From NCBI GenBank assembly GCA_021292165.1, contig CM037888.1, positions 28,447,140 through 28,511,139 of the forward strand: DNA of 64,000 nt, read 5' to 3'. The translations under genes and the position numbers were made by a program. Under the pieces are notes generated by a model that was not told the origin of the DNA, searched no databases, and saw only the letters and a list, made by a program, of their open reading frames with translations. The stretch comes from Shinisaurus crocodilurus. Its lineage: Eukaryota > Chordata > Lepidosauria > Squamata > Shinisauridae. Of the stretch, positions 10,318 to 20,734 are shown piece after piece; position 1 is the stretch's first letter; each line of letters starts with the position of its first letter.

Positions 10318-10392
10318 GACTGCAATTCTATACCTACTTGCCTGGGAGTAAGCCCCAACAGAACTCAATGGTACTTACTTCTGAGTAGATAT
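10318..10392 (-). repeat. Short MITE, TCTACTCAGAAGTAAG family
   Basis: Contains GACTGCAATTCTATACCTAC, CTGGGAGTAAGCCCCAAC, AACTCAATGG and CTTACTTCTGAGTAGA. Related copies at 19040-19127 and 40398-40485 share the same arms. Each is roughly 80-90 bp with imperfect inverted ends (GCAATCCTATAC-like). Confidence 0.65.
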
Positions 10393-10412
10393 ATCAATAG
10401 CACTGTCTATGC

Positions 10413-10536
10413 CAGTGTTCTCCAACCTGTGGGTCCCCAGATGTTTTTGGCCTACAACTCCCAGCATGCCCCAGCTGGGCCATGCTGGGAGTTGTAGGCC
10501 AAAAACATCTGGGGACCCACAGGTTGGAGAACACTG
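10413..10536. mobile_element. Palindromic hAT MITE with exact TSD
   Basis: A 124-bp near-perfect palindrome, CAGTGTTCTCCAACC to GGTTGGAGAACACTG, flanked by the exact 8-bp repeat GTCTATGC (10405-10412 and 10537-10544). The two arms each carry GGCCTACAACTCCCAGCATG, once per strand. The 8-bp TSD and CAGTG ends place it in the hAT superfamily. High arm identity suggests a recent insertion. Sister copies are at 15667, 35753 and 51859. Confidence 0.92.
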
Positions 10537-10544
10537 GTCTATGC

Positions 10545-11354
10545 CCATAAGCCTCTGAACTTGGAGGTGTACGAGCATCCAGCAGAGGAGGCAATCTCTG
10601 CAATTCTTTTGGAGGGGGAAGGAAGGAGGCTGGAGTGCCCTCAGGATACCTCATATCCTGGCATTCCCAGACTCCTCCTCCTCTCCCCACCCTCTTTATC
10701 CCCTCTCCGAGCTCGATTTTCCAACCCTGGAGAAGCAGCCGGCATGGTTCCCCCCACAACCGGCTGCCAGCGGAGGGGAGGGGGATTATAGCACAGATCC
10801 CCAGCTCCAAAGTTGGAGCTATGTTTCCGACCTCGGAACTGGGGATCCAAAGTATCGTATGGCCACCTAGACACTGTCATAGGATCGCTCTCTTAGTTGA
10901 TTAATCAATACAGGACGGGCCAATTAAAAAAAAAAAGAGAGGTAATTTTCCAAATACAAAGGCAAACATACAAACAAAGAGAAAAGCACATCAAGTTTAA
11001 TCTAGTTATTGCCAGAGGACAGTACATTTTACACGTGTGTTTTACTTTACAAGCAAAAATATGGATGGATGCCACTGGCTCCTTTGAGATTTTCATTTTG
11101 GTTCTTCATAATCTCAGAAAAGGCTTTGAGGGGTGTTGCTGCATATGGCCCTGATTTGTACTATGACATAAAATCATGCCCATATTGTATAAAAGTCTGA
11201 TGTTTTAACTTTGCCTTTGGCTAATTTGAGTTGAGGCGTCCATTTCCCTGCCATGGCTATTTGCCACGGCTCCAAGATGTCTACCATGTTAGAGGTTCTG
11301 CAGTTTTCCAACTTTTAGTTACTACCCTGCAACTTGCCAACAGCACAAGCACAA
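10545..11354. other. No recognised feature
   Basis: No named repeat or gene. A pyrimidine-rich patch lies near 10670-10710 and an A run near 10926. Confidence 0.3.
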
Positions 11355-11357
11355 TTA

Positions 11358-11490
11358 GGGTACAGTCCTATGCATGTTGAGGCAGAAAAAAGGCCTACAA
11401 CTCCCATCATACCCCAGCCAGCCATGCTGGCTGGGGCATCCTGGGAGTTGTAGGATGTTTTTCTGTCTCAACAAGCATAGGATTGGCCCT
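11358..11490. mobile_element. TTA-flanked palindromic MITE
   Basis: Inverted arms GGGTACAGTCCTATGCATGT and CAAGCATAGGATTGGCCC flank a core with CCTACAACTCCCATCATACC and its mirror CATCCTGGGAGTTGTAGGAT. Flanking bases are TTA on the left and TTTA on the right. A TTA/TAA duplication is typical of PIF/Harbinger elements; a TA-type (Tc1/mariner) origin is not excluded. Confidence 0.8.
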
Positions 11491-11494
11491 TTAC

Positions 11495-12425
11495 GGTAAT
11501 TACTTAGATGTCACTTTTGCATTTTGTTCTTCCCATATCTTCAACAGAGCCAATACTTCTGTAGGATGGGTCAGTTTTAACCGGTGGGCTCGCTTCTGAA
11601 CATGGGACATTCCATTCGGCTATCATGGCATGGCCAAACTCTGCCAATTGCCCTGAAGTTGGGTACAGTTGTGAAAGCAGGTTTTGATTAAGATGGGAAG
11701 TAGCATCCTCACTGAATCATGCCACGCCATGCGCACACACCATACTGGATTTCAGAGGAAGAGCTTGTCCCTCATACGCCTCCTCCCATTCCCTGGTTTT
11801 GCTCTAGGTGTTTTACACCCACAGCCAACAACTGTAGCAATCTGTTTCGCAACATGATCACTTAATCGGTGCTACTTCATTCTGTGTCCCATCTCAGTTC
11901 CCTGATCCCCTGTTTTGTAGCGTAAATATCAGTGCAGCTGTGATAAAAAGAAAACATCCAAATGGTGCACCAAGAAAAAAACTGAATCGTGCAACATTCA
12001 CAAATCATGTAAGCTAACCAGATTTGCCTGGTCCCTCTTGTTTTGCATAGTTGATTTGAAGTTTGCTAGTCATGGGGAGTGGTAAGAAGCAATACAGGGA
12101 AGGCCACCCCACCCCCAACCACTGGGCATTTTTTATCCAGCAACCTCTCTGGCTTCTTAGATTTTTCAGCAGGCAGGCATTGTCCACACACTTTCACGTA
12201 TATCTTGTTGTATCCATAAGGACTAGAAACTTGTTTAAAAAAACAAAAAACCAAAACAAGTGAACCAATAAATAATGAAAGCTGAGATTCTCGGGAAGTT
12301 AGATTTTTGAAGAAAAGCTTACAGGTGTCTCCCTCTCCTGCCTTGCCAAATACATGTAAATAAGTGTAATCCCAGCTGGAGGCTGAGAATCTCCTGTGAA
12401 TGTACATAGGTTTCTCTTGATGGCT
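11495..12425. other. No recognised feature
   Basis: A gene-free, repeat-poor stretch as far as I can see. It contains A-rich runs near 11970 and 12237 and no splice-site or coding pattern that I can support. Confidence 0.3.
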
Positions 12426-12429
12426 CTGG

Positions 12430-12905
12430 GTCGCCTCAGAGTCTAAGATGTATTTGCATGCAAATGTCCCCCAAGCACTCTAGGTATGGTCAGGAATTCA
12501 CCCTTCTGACACCTAGGAACCACCCCTCTCCCCTGCCTAGCCCAGATGAAATTAATGCTGATTGGCCAAGTGACAGTCCGGCTATCGAAGGGAGGGGAGA
12601 GAGAAAATCGATACTGTCAGCCATGACTTCTGGGTTTTGTTGTTGTTCTGGATGCGAAGAAGCACAGAGCAGGGGACTGTGGCTGAGGCAAGTCCCGAGA
12701 AGAACAACCCCCAAGCTAATGTGTAAAGTGCCTGGGTACTCTAGCGTGAGATTTAGCTTTGTTGCTTTGTAGCTCTGACTGTGTGTAGCAAAGGTATTCC
12801 ATTCCGTCAATTTCACTGCCTTATCTTCCCACCTAATTTTAACTGACTAACCCAAAATAAACTTTCTTTCACTTTCCGCCTACATGGTGTGCCTGTAGTA
12901 TCTCT
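12430..12905 (+). repeat. Possible solo-LTR-like segment
   Basis: Has a promoter-to-poly(A) look: GATTGGCCAAG upstream, then GGGGACTGTGGCTGAG, a polyadenylation signal in CCCAAAATAAACTTTCTTTC, and a short following region. A similar order (TGACTGGCCAGG, then AGAATAAACCTTGTCTTGG) is seen at 39560-40260. I could not define TG...CA ends or a TSD, so this stays tentative. Confidence 0.3.
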
Positions 12906-13007
12906 GCCAGTTCGGTGCTAATTCCAGTGTCTGAGGCCGGGGCTGGGTTCAGAGTGAACAGTTTGTTTGTTTGTTTGTTTGTTTACTATACCTCCATAGA
13001 GTCGGTG

Positions 13008-13362
13008 CAGCAGACTCCAGGTTCCTGTGGGCCCTCGGGCAAGACACCCTCAACGGGCCCCGTCCCTCAGTGAGTCTACCTTCTCACCACCGCCATTATC
13101 ACCGGCTGCCATCATGCCTCATCCTGTTTCTCACCATTGACACCACTTGCTTGCTTGCTTGCTTGGCAGGCAGAGCAAGCTGATGGTGGCATCTGCTGCT
13201 CCTCCTCCACCACCACCACCACAATTTTCTGGGCCAGGGCGAGAGGCCGGTGAACGATCGTGAAAAGGAGGAGCAACTCCAGGCGGTTCTTGCCAGTGGG
13301 TCCCTGATGGGGCGAGGGCCCTCGGCAGGTGCCTGACCATGCCTACCCTTGATGCCAGCCCG
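13008..13362 (-). mobile_element. hAT-like GCATGGTGGGGCAC family, minus copy
   Basis: Complement of the elements at 14409-14937 and 21389-21727: GACTCCAGGTTCCTGTGGGC at one end and ACCATGCCTACCCTTGATGC at the other. The interior has a (CTTG)n run at 13146-13165 and a (CCA)n run at 13207-13222. The ends are diverged. Confidence 0.68.
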
Positions 13363-14408
13363 AAGTCATACCAGGCATACAGCCCTGATTATATATTCCG
13401 GGTTCAGGTTGTCCTGGACACTGGCCAATCCAATCTGTCTCTGCACTATCCAGTCCCGTTCTGTTGATGTGTCACAGCAGCTGGCTGAAGTTACTTACAT
13501 GCCATTAACTCCCAAAGCAATGCCTTCTGCACCGACTGTCAGTGTGTGTGCCTCACCATAATTCCTGTCCATGTGCAGTCGCAGTGTGTGCGCTTCTGGG
13601 ACAATCCAAGCAGGAAAGCACACTTTATGCCTGGCTGGAAATGCAGTCAGAAGACAGCAGTACACAAACAACGCCACACCTGCTGAATAGGGAGCTTGGA
13701 ACCGGAGACCTTTCTTTCATTTATTTCTTCCCCCATTAAAGTATTTGTTCTCATGTTTGCCAAAGGCAGCTTCTCCAGGGGGAATGAAATTTATATTGCA
13801 GCGTGTGCAGGAAGCATGTGACTGCTTTTCATTTCCTGGTGTGTAACTTCTGTCGATCCTGTCTCTGAGATGGCACACTCCCGGGATCGGCCTTGACATC
13901 ACAAGCTGCAAGCCAAGTGGGGGGATTGCATGTCTGATGTATCATGTAAGAGAACTTCCTGCAATGAATCCTTATCTCCTTTCTTACTCGAAATAGCATC
14001 TGTCCCAAGAGTCCCTATTGACCATGGACAGTCCCCACGTTTCTGGGACCTGGACATGGCAAGTTGGTTCACTCTCCCTATTTTTGTCCTAATTTCACAT
14101 TTCCTGGAGCTTCAGGGGAATTCTGGGGTGGGGGTGGGTTTTCTCAGAGCTGCACAGGCTTAGCCCCGCCCCACCGCCAGAACTGTGCGCTGATCCCCCC
14201 GATGCACACCCACTGGAGAGATTTGTGGGAGAGTGTTTTCTGTGCATATCTCTGTATATGTGGGGAAGGCTCCGACACTCAAGAAGGGATGCTGTTCAAT
14301 CAGAACTCTTTCTCACAACAAATGTCCCACAGCAGGAGGTCCTGATGGTGGGCGGGGCTGGCCCGTGTCCCCCGAGAAAACCTCCCACAGAGGGGTTCCT
14401 GTGAGTCA

Positions 14409-14937
14409 AGGGTAGGCATGGTGGGGCACCTGCCGAGGGCCCGCACCCCAGCACGGGGGCTCACTGAGAGGAGCCCCCTGGAGCAGGGCCGGTGCTACCA
14501 TTAGGCCAACTAGGCAGCTGCCTAGGACACAGGGCTAAAGAGGGCGCCAGAAACGCCTTGAAAAAAAAAAAATACAGCGCTCTCAAGTGGGAAGGGGGGG
14601 GCGCTAAATATCTGATCTTGCCTAGGGCACCAAACTGCCTTGCACCGGTTCCTGCCCTGGAGTTGCCCCATCCTCTTCTCCACTGCAACTTGCTTGTTCA
14701 CCTGCCTCTTCCTCTGACCCTGAAAATGGCGGTGGCCTTGAGGAGGAGCAGTAAATGCCTCTCTGCCTCCTTGCTCTCTGGCGCTCTGAAAGTGGTAGCA
14801 AGCAATGGTGAGGAATAGGTTGAGGGGCAAAGAGCAGCTGGTCACAACGGTGCAGAGAAGGTGGACTCACTGACGGAAAGGGGGCCCATGGCAGGCGTCA
14901 CGCCCAAGGGTCCCCAGAACCTGGAGCAGGCACTGGT
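14409..14937 (+). mobile_element. hAT-like GCATGGTGGGGCAC family, interrupted
   Basis: Begins AAGGGTAGGCATGGTGGGGC and ends AACCTGGAGCAGGCACTGG. It is split by a younger 171-bp element at 14484-14654 with an exact TSD. Removing that insertion restores alignment with 21389-21727 (both continue into CTGCAACTTGCTTGTTCACC-like sequence). Confidence 0.75.
14484..14654 (+). mobile_element. Short CAGGGCCGG hAT element with exact TSD
   Basis: A 171-bp element with ends CAGGGCCGGTGCTACC and GCACCGGTTCCTG, flanked by exact 8-bp CCCTGGAG (14476-14483 and 14655-14662). It has the termini of the larger GC-rich elements at 32661, 41639 and 50463 and shares GGGGGGGGCGCTAAATAT and GGGCACCAAACTGCC. Most of the GC-rich interior is missing, so it is a deletion derivative. 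Confidence 0.9.
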
Positions 14938-15302
14938 GTGTGAACCCCTTCTTTTGATATGTAATTGCATGTATCTTCCCATGGATGGATGTTGATACTT
15001 GAAACAGCCTCAGGACTCAGAAGATGAATGGCAGGAACCGGGGGCCCTTTGAGCCATTGTCCTGCGCAAAATGCCTCCTCTCTTCCAGTTGCTTTTCTCC
15101 CTGCAATAGAAGCATTACAGGATACTACCCATCCCTTTTCCCTCCATGGATTGGCATTTTTGAGCAGAAAAAAAGGGGGGGCGGAAAGGGTTAAGCATCA
15201 CCCCTGCCTTGCTGCTTCTCCTCTCATGAGGCTCTTTTGGTTTTAAATCAGGGGAAAGATGAAAGCAACTTATGACCCCTTTTGTACCTCTTATCCAGAC
15301 CC

Positions 15303-15323
15303 CCCCACACACACACACACACA
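15303..15323. repeat. (CA)n microsatellite
   Basis: A short CA run following a C run. Confidence 0.9.
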
Positions 15324-15666
15324 TTCTCAGAAGGTTGTTTGGTTAGGAGAAAAATGCCTGGGGTGAGGGAGCATTGGAGGCCCAGCTGGAGAGCAGCGGG
15401 GAGGATTCAGCTCTCCCTCCCTGCATGACTGTTTGGGTGTAAAAAGTCAGATCCAACCCCGCCCCGCCCTGTTTCATGGGGCAGACACACGCGAATAAAT
15501 CAATGTGGCTTCTCTCGTCGCAAATGCTTTGGCCCTTAACGTCTCACACAGGAGAAGACGTCCTGAGCAAGGAAGAGGATACCTCACCTTTGGGCCAACT
15601 GCTATTTTAAAAATGGGAGGATGCAAACTTTTCACGCATGTGTAGTCCATTCAAAAGGGGCTAACC

Positions 15667-15800
15667 CAGTGTTCTCCAGACTTGGGTCCCCAGATGTTTT
15701 GGCCTACAACTCCCAGCATGCCCCAGCCAGCTACGCTGGCTGGGGCATGCTGGGAGTTGTAGGCCAAAAACATCTGAGGACCCAAGGTTGGAGAACACTG
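15667..15800. mobile_element. Palindromic hAT MITE
   Basis: A 134-bp palindrome, CAGTGTTCTCCAGACTTGGG to CCAAGGTTGGAGAACACTG. The flanks GGCTAACC and AGCTAACC match at 7 of 8 bases (15659-15666, 15801-15808). The core is TGCCCCAGCCAGC with two opposed CTACAACTCCCAGCATGCC words. Confidence 0.9.
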
Positions 15801-15937
15801 AGCTAACCCTATTCCTTGCTTCTAGTAAACATGGTGCTTTAACATGGGTGGGTGCGCATGTATGTCTGCCTATGAGAACTTGTCTGTTTGAATTTCTGTA
15901 TAATAGACATAATGATGGCAATGCCCCTCAGAAAGAG

Positions 15938-16015
15938 GCTTAAGGCATTATCCTATGGACAGGAATTGTAGGACTTTTTTTTTCTGTCTAAACACACATA
16001 GGATTGCACCCTTAA
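15938..16015. repeat. TTA/TAA-type MITE, internally deleted
   Basis: Arms GGCATTATCCTATGGACAGG and CTGTCTAAACACACATAGG lie closer together than in full copies. The right end is GGATTGCACCC and is followed by TTAA; the left end is preceded by TTAA. Confidence 0.65.
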
Positions 16016-16401
16016 TCTAAAAGTAAATGTTCTCTTTGTTTCCAATCTGCAGCATATTAATAATGGAAATTCTGAACCTTGGGAGAAAATAACCCTTATA
16101 CTTAGAAAAGGAAGCACAAGCCGTCATTATAACCTCAGACTCCCTCCTCAACGGGTTTTAGGTTTTCATCGGCTGCTTTCATATTATTATTTTTTTTAAA
16201 AAAAAACTGCGCTTCTGTCCAGAGAACCTACAGGTTAAACTGCCCAAATGGTCACATGATCACTGGTGGCCAATAAGCGATCATCATGATTATCATCATA
16301 TCATCAACAACAACATCTGCTTTGAGAACCATCATCATGGTCAAAATGCAGTACAGAAATATCTGTATATTTGTTGTATACAATATTTGTATACTGGTTT
16401 T

Positions 16402-16607
16402 CAGGGGAGGCTGGTAGTGACTCCAATGTCAGCGGGGCTGCATATCCTCTCCAGATTTGATTCTGAACTTTAAAGGAGCTATCCCTGGTGTTGAACCCTA
16501 TCCCCAAATTAGGTTCGGCACCATGGACAGCTCCTTAAAAGTTTAGAGTAAAACCCGGTGCAGATATGCAGCCCCACTGACGTTGAAGTCACCAGCAGCC
16601 ACCGCTG
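16402..16607. mobile_element. CAGGGGAGGCTGGT hAT MITE with exact TSD
   Basis: A 206-bp imperfect palindrome with arms GACTCCAATGTCAGCGGGGC and GCCCCACTGACGTTGAAGTC, and inner arms with AAAGGAGCTATCC and GGACAGCTCCTT. It is flanked by exact 8-bp CTGGTTTT (16394-16401 and 16608-16615). Relatives are at 32111, 34610 and 35370. Confidence 0.9.
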
Positions 16608-16767
16608 CTGGTTTTCAATTACAGTGCTTCCCAAAGCAGTTAAAGGAGGAGGAGTATTCCATCAACTTTCATGTGATTTATATATAACGGAAAAATTATA
16701 GGTCTCTGCCTCCAAGGAGCTTACAATACAATCTACATTTTGACATAGACTGCAGAGTGGGAGGGGG

Positions 16768-16965
16768 GGAACATAGGAAGCTGCCTTATATCAAGTCAGA
16801 CCATTGGTCCATCTAGCTCTGTCTTGTCTCTACAGATGGGCAGTAGCAGCTTTCCAGGGTTTCAGGCAGGAGTTTTTCTGCCCTACCTACCTGGAGATGT
16901 CAGGCATTGAACCTGGGACCTTTTACATGCAGAGGCTATGCACTCAGCCACTAAGCTACAACACA
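16768..16965 (-). mobile_element. tRNA-derived SINE (second family)
   Basis: On the minus strand the head reads GTAGCTTAGTGGCTGAGTG, with an A-box-like start, and carries the B box GGTTCAATGCC. The body has a CCTGGAAAGCTGCTACTGCC-type segment, and the tail reads ATAAGGCAGCTTCCTATGTT. The same tail recurs at 17671, 31083 and 59938. This is a widespread squamate SINE type. Confidence 0.85.
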
Positions 16966-17160
16966 CCTGGGTATTTGAAACATTTATTCTCATACAAAAG
17001 AGCATTACCTGAGCCACCCTCATTGCTGGAGTCACTGCCCCACCTACTGCATGCTGTATTCTTCAGTTTACTCTGCAATTGCCTCTCGTGTTTGAACTTC
17101 TGAAGCAGGATGTGTTGTAAGAGGTTTCTTTAAGACAAAAAAAAAAAAAAACTAAACCTA

Positions 17161-17301
17161 AGGACACAATTCTATGCATGTTTAGACAGGGGGGGAAATA
17201 GTCTTGCATCTCCCAGCATTCCCCAGCCAGCATGGCTGCCTAAGGAATGCTGGGAGTTGTAGAGCTTTCTTCTGTCTAAAAACATCCATAGGATTCCACC
17301 T
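17161..17301. mobile_element. TTA/TAA-flanked palindromic MITE
   Basis: Arms AGGACACAATTCTATGCATG and ACATCCATAGGATTCCACCT, with GCATCTCCCAGCATTCCCCA mirrored by GGAATGCTGGGAGTTGTAGA. It is flanked by TA on both sides. Confidence 0.78.
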
Positions 17302-17670
17302 TAGGAAAGTTCAGCAGAATGTTTAATCTGATTCATTGTCTTTATTACGCAATAAGTGTGACTCAAAACACATCCAGCCACATTTATTATCTGGATAGGT
17401 AGCTATGAAGGAGACAGACTGGAAACTGTCTGCTGTGCTGGCATGTTGCACCCATGTGCGTGATTTGCATGCATAGGCACTGGAGTCAAGATGCATCCAA
17501 TCCCTGCTCAGAGACTGAAGTTATGGAGATCTGGAAGAAGAAAAACCAAAGTGGAAAACAAAGCGCTGAAATGCACATTTGCACATGAATCGTTTTTTTA
17601 AAAAAGCATTCCCAACATCTCCCCACAAAAAGTAAATTAGGGACGAAATTAGAGACAGTGTTAAAAAGGG

Positions 17671-17873
17671 GGCATAGGAACATTGGAAGCTGCCTTATGC
17701 TGGGTCAGACCCCTTGGTCCATCTAGCCCAGTATTGTCGACACCGACTGGCAGCAGCTCTTCCGGGTTTCAGGCAGGATTCTTTCCAAGCCCTACCTGGA
17801 GGCTGGGGATCGAACCTGGGACTTTCTCCATGCAAAGCAGGTGCTCTCTCACGCTGAGCTCTGGTCCCTCCCC
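17671..17873 (-). mobile_element. tRNA-derived SINE, part of a 5S composite
   Basis: Minus-strand SINE of the 16768 type: head CTCAGCGTGAGAGAGCACC with B box GGTTCGATCC, tail ATAAGGCAGCTTCCAATGTT. Its 5' end directly abuts a 5S-rRNA-like sequence (17874-17971) in the same orientation. Together they have the order 5S, tRNA, body, tail. Confidence 0.85.
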
Positions 17874-17971
17874 CTACAGCACCTGGTATTCCAAGGTGGT
17901 CACCCATCCAAGTACTAACCAGGCCCAAACCTGCTTAGCTTCCAAGATCAGACGAGATCGGGCTGTTCAGG
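17874..17971 (-). pseudogene. 5S rRNA-like sequence
   Basis: The complement matches most of vertebrate 5S rRNA from its CCCGATCTCGTCTGATCT region through AAGCTAAGCAGG, TGGTTAGTACTTGGATGGG, and the end GGTGCTGTAG. The internal promoter A box and C box regions are recognisable, with a few changes. The first ~20 bases of 5S are missing. It is either a retrocopied 5S or the head of a composite SINE, because it joins the tRNA-SINE at 17873 with no gap. Confidence 0.85.
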
Positions 17972-18339
17972 GCTGTTCAGATGTATCAGACAAGGGAGAT
18001 TGTCCAAAAATTGTGAACTTTGCAGCTGCAGATGCTTTTTCACATGCTTACGCTAGATTTGATTCAGGGTAAGGATGCTTGGGGGTTGCCTAATGTATTT
18101 CCCTCTCTTCTGATGTCCAAAGCCAGCAGTGCGGCTACGTAATTCTAGACCTGGACTTAAGGGTCTTACCAAGGGACAGAGGCCTTTAGACGGCCATGTG
18201 TATTACTTGACTGCTTCTACAGGCCTGATACGTTAGAGCAAAACACCAACTTTTTTTTTTAAAAAAAAAAAACCTCTTTGCCAATCCTTTTAAAAGACAA
18301 AAACGAACTCTGAGCATGTGCAGTTGGGCGGCATCTCCC

Positions 18340-18470
18340 TTGCCTTTGGTCCTGCCCACCACTGGAATGTGTCCCCCTCCCTGAAATTGAAATTGATTCT
18401 CTGAAATTGAATTTGGCCTTTGGGCTAAAAGAGGTTCTGCTGCCCTGGTTGAGGAGCTCAGTTTAGATGA
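18340..18470 (-). repeat. Fragment of CAGGGCTGTCAAACC hAT family
   Basis: Contains TGCCCACCACTGGAATGTG, GAAATTGAATTTGGCCTTTG and AAGAGGTTCTGCTGCCCTG. These correspond to the complement of the left part of 60354-60698. Confidence 0.5.
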
Positions 18471-19039
18471 CTGGAAGCAGGCACTCAAGCTACGGTAAGC
18501 CCCTCAGATTGTCTGACCTCTCAGACAGAGCCAGCAACATAGCACAAAGCCCAATTCTCAGGATTTCAAAGAGGAATCCAGTCACGTATAAACACGCCAA
18601 CATCATTTTCCAGTAGGCTGCTTGTCCCAGAAGGAAACAAGCATCACTTGATGGTTTTCCAATGAATGCTACCATATATATATCTGAGTGGAGATCAAAG
18701 GCTTTCTCCTTTAACTCAGTCCCTTTTCCAGTAAGATTCCACACTAATCTGTCATCCATGCAAGTCTGAAAAGAAAGAAAAAATGGGGGTTGGGGGGGTG
18801 GGAGTCTAAACAGTCCAGGAAATTCTGAGTTGGCAAGGAAACGGTAAAATAATCATTTATTTTTATGGCTCCGGGTTTTCTCAGCTGGATCCGGGACCAT
18901 CAATGGCTCACGTCCTGCCTGCACGGACCTTGCAAGGTGCCTGGCTGGTTGCACAATGTAACAGTTTATGGGAAACTATTATCTCTGTGGTCTTGCAGGA
19001 AATTTATGTAAGCCCTCAAGCTTAGGAGAAGGCATGCAA

Positions 19040-19127
19040 CCCAATTCTATGCAGATTTCTTCAGAAGTAAGTCACACAGAGTTCAGCGGGCTTTGCTTCC
19101 ACATTAATGGGTGTATAGTTGCAGCCT
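19040..19127 (+). repeat. Short MITE, TCTACTCAGAAGTAAG family
   Basis: Contains CAACCCAATTCTATGCAGAT, TTCAGAAGTAAGTCACACAG and GGGTGTATAGTTGCAGCC. It is a diverged copy of the 40398-40485 element. Confidence 0.6.
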
Positions 19128-19167
19128 GAAGTGAACCAATCATGCTTGTTTCCCCCAGTATTACCCC

Positions 19168-19189
19168 CCCACACACACACACACACACT
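19168..19189. repeat. (CA)n microsatellite
   Basis: CA run preceded by a C run. Confidence 0.9.
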
Positions 19190-19333
19190 GTGGACATTCC
19201 AAGCAAACATGAAAAAACAAAACCACACAAAAACACATGATTCTGGTTTTCCCAGAAGCAGCACTGGAGAAGTTGACCATAGCAACAGGTGGTTGTGGCT
19301 GCTTTTTTTAACAATTGCTTCAATCATCTCAGT

Positions 19334-19460
19334 TAGCTTCCCTCCAACCTGGCATCATCCAGATGTATTGGACTACAACTCCCATGATCCTCAGCCAGCA
19401 CAACCATGGGAGCTGGCCACCAACCTATCCAGAGGGCAGCAGGTTGCAGAAGGCTAATCT
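19334..19460. repeat. MITE, CCCTCCAGATG palindromic family
   Basis: Has CTCCAACCTGGCATCATCCA, ATTGGACTACAACTCCCATG and a right end GCAGCAGGTTGCAGAAGGCT. Arms are diverged and the palindrome is imperfect. Confidence 0.62.
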
Positions 19461-19568
19461 AAAGCTAAAAACTCTGCAAACATTACATACCCAAAGAAGG
19501 AGATGGAGGCAATAATAAGCCCAGGCCAGTTGCTAGAAATGCAAGGGGTTCATCTTCTTCCCACCCAA

Positions 19569-19645
19569 CCCTGGCCTGGCCTGGCCTGGCCTGGCCTGGC
19601 TGCTGCTGCTGCTGCTGCTGCTGCTTCTTCTTCTTCTTCTTCTTG
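19569..19645. repeat. Compound microsatellite (GGCCT)n (CTG)n (CTT)n
   Basis: Three adjoining short tandem repeats in order: about six GGCCT units, about seven CTG units, then CTT units. The minus-strand Q- and K-rich reading frame here is an artefact of these repeats. Confidence 0.92.
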
Positions 19646-19821
19646 CTGTACACTTTAAGCTCCACCTGTGACTGTTTATGAGAGACTGTCCCTTTTTCCT
19701 GGTCCTTTCCCCTGGTAAATCACTGTTCCCATTTTTGCCTTATGGGCATTTTGATCATGTGTGAATTGCTAGGTTTTTGCCATTCTTTTGGGCTCACCTC
19801 CCGCCTCTGCAATCTCTAACC

Positions 19822-19945
19822 CAGCCTTCCCCAACTTGGTGCCCTCCAGACAGGGGTGGTGCTAGGTACCTAAAAGATCTGGGGCTCAGGCACAAACAGA
19901 CACAAATTTGCATATGTTAATTTACATATGCAAATATAGGTGCAT
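19822..19945 (+). repeat. MITE end with 440-bp hAT repeat 5' part inserted
   Basis: CAGCCTTCCCCAACTTGGTG CCCTCCAGA (19822-19848) is the left arm of the CCCTCCAGATG MITE. It stops at CAGGGGTGGTGCTAGGTACC, the start of the 7504-type element. Only the first ~95 bp of that element are recognisable, up to TTTGCATATGTTAATTTACA. Confidence 0.55.
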
Positions 19946-20734
19946 AATTAGAAATGATTACTATAATTTAAATGTTATAGAAGACAAGGTGAAAGCAACC
20001 TCTTGATTGCTTTCAGGACAGAACTGTGCAATGTCCCAAATTGTGCTTGCTTAAAACTTACTCTCCATGTGCCCACACACTTTTCCTTGGTGCTTCAGGC
20101 CCAAATCCAGATGGGGAAGACGGAGTGCCTCAGACCACCAAAGAGCAGCACGGCACCGTAAACATGTATGGATTAATTTCAAACTGAACATGGTACCCTG
20201 GCAAGGCAGAATATGGGAATATATTGTAGACTGTAATAACCCAGGCTCTTCGGCTGCAAACTTAAACACTTACTAGGGGGTAACCTCCATGAAACACAGT
20301 AGGATTTACTTCTAAATCCTCACTTGCTCTCCCAACCAAGAAGCACAACAGCCCCAGGCAGAGACTTCAGGACTGGAGGACGTTGCTCTGCTGCTCCCGG
20401 TCCCTGGACCAGGTGGGGAAGCAGAGAGAGATGCTGCTAAAGTGGCCAAGTATTTATTTCAAATACTTTCTTTGGTAGTTTCTGGGATTCTAGATTTTTT
20501 TTTTTGTTTGTTTATTCATTTATTTTTTACAGTTCTTGGGTTCTAACTTCTTGAAATCCTAAAATGTACACCAAAAGTTGCAATATTAAATTTCTTGCAA
20601 CCTCATCATCATACAACTCTTAAAGGACCAAAATAAAGAGTTGCATAACTTTGCTTTTGGTTGGTTGTTTTTTAAATTTCCAAAGTTATCAATCCCCAGG
20701 TTTCTCTCTAGGTCAAGATATATCTTCCGGGTGG

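Noticed and set aside
16768..16965. tRNA gene on the minus strand
   Set aside because: The A and B boxes belong to a SINE head followed by SINE body and tail. The cloverleaf is not intact.
17874..17971. Functional 5S rRNA gene
   Set aside because: The 5' ~20 bases are missing, internal changes are present, and the sequence joins a SINE with no T-run terminator. A pseudogene or SINE head is more likely.
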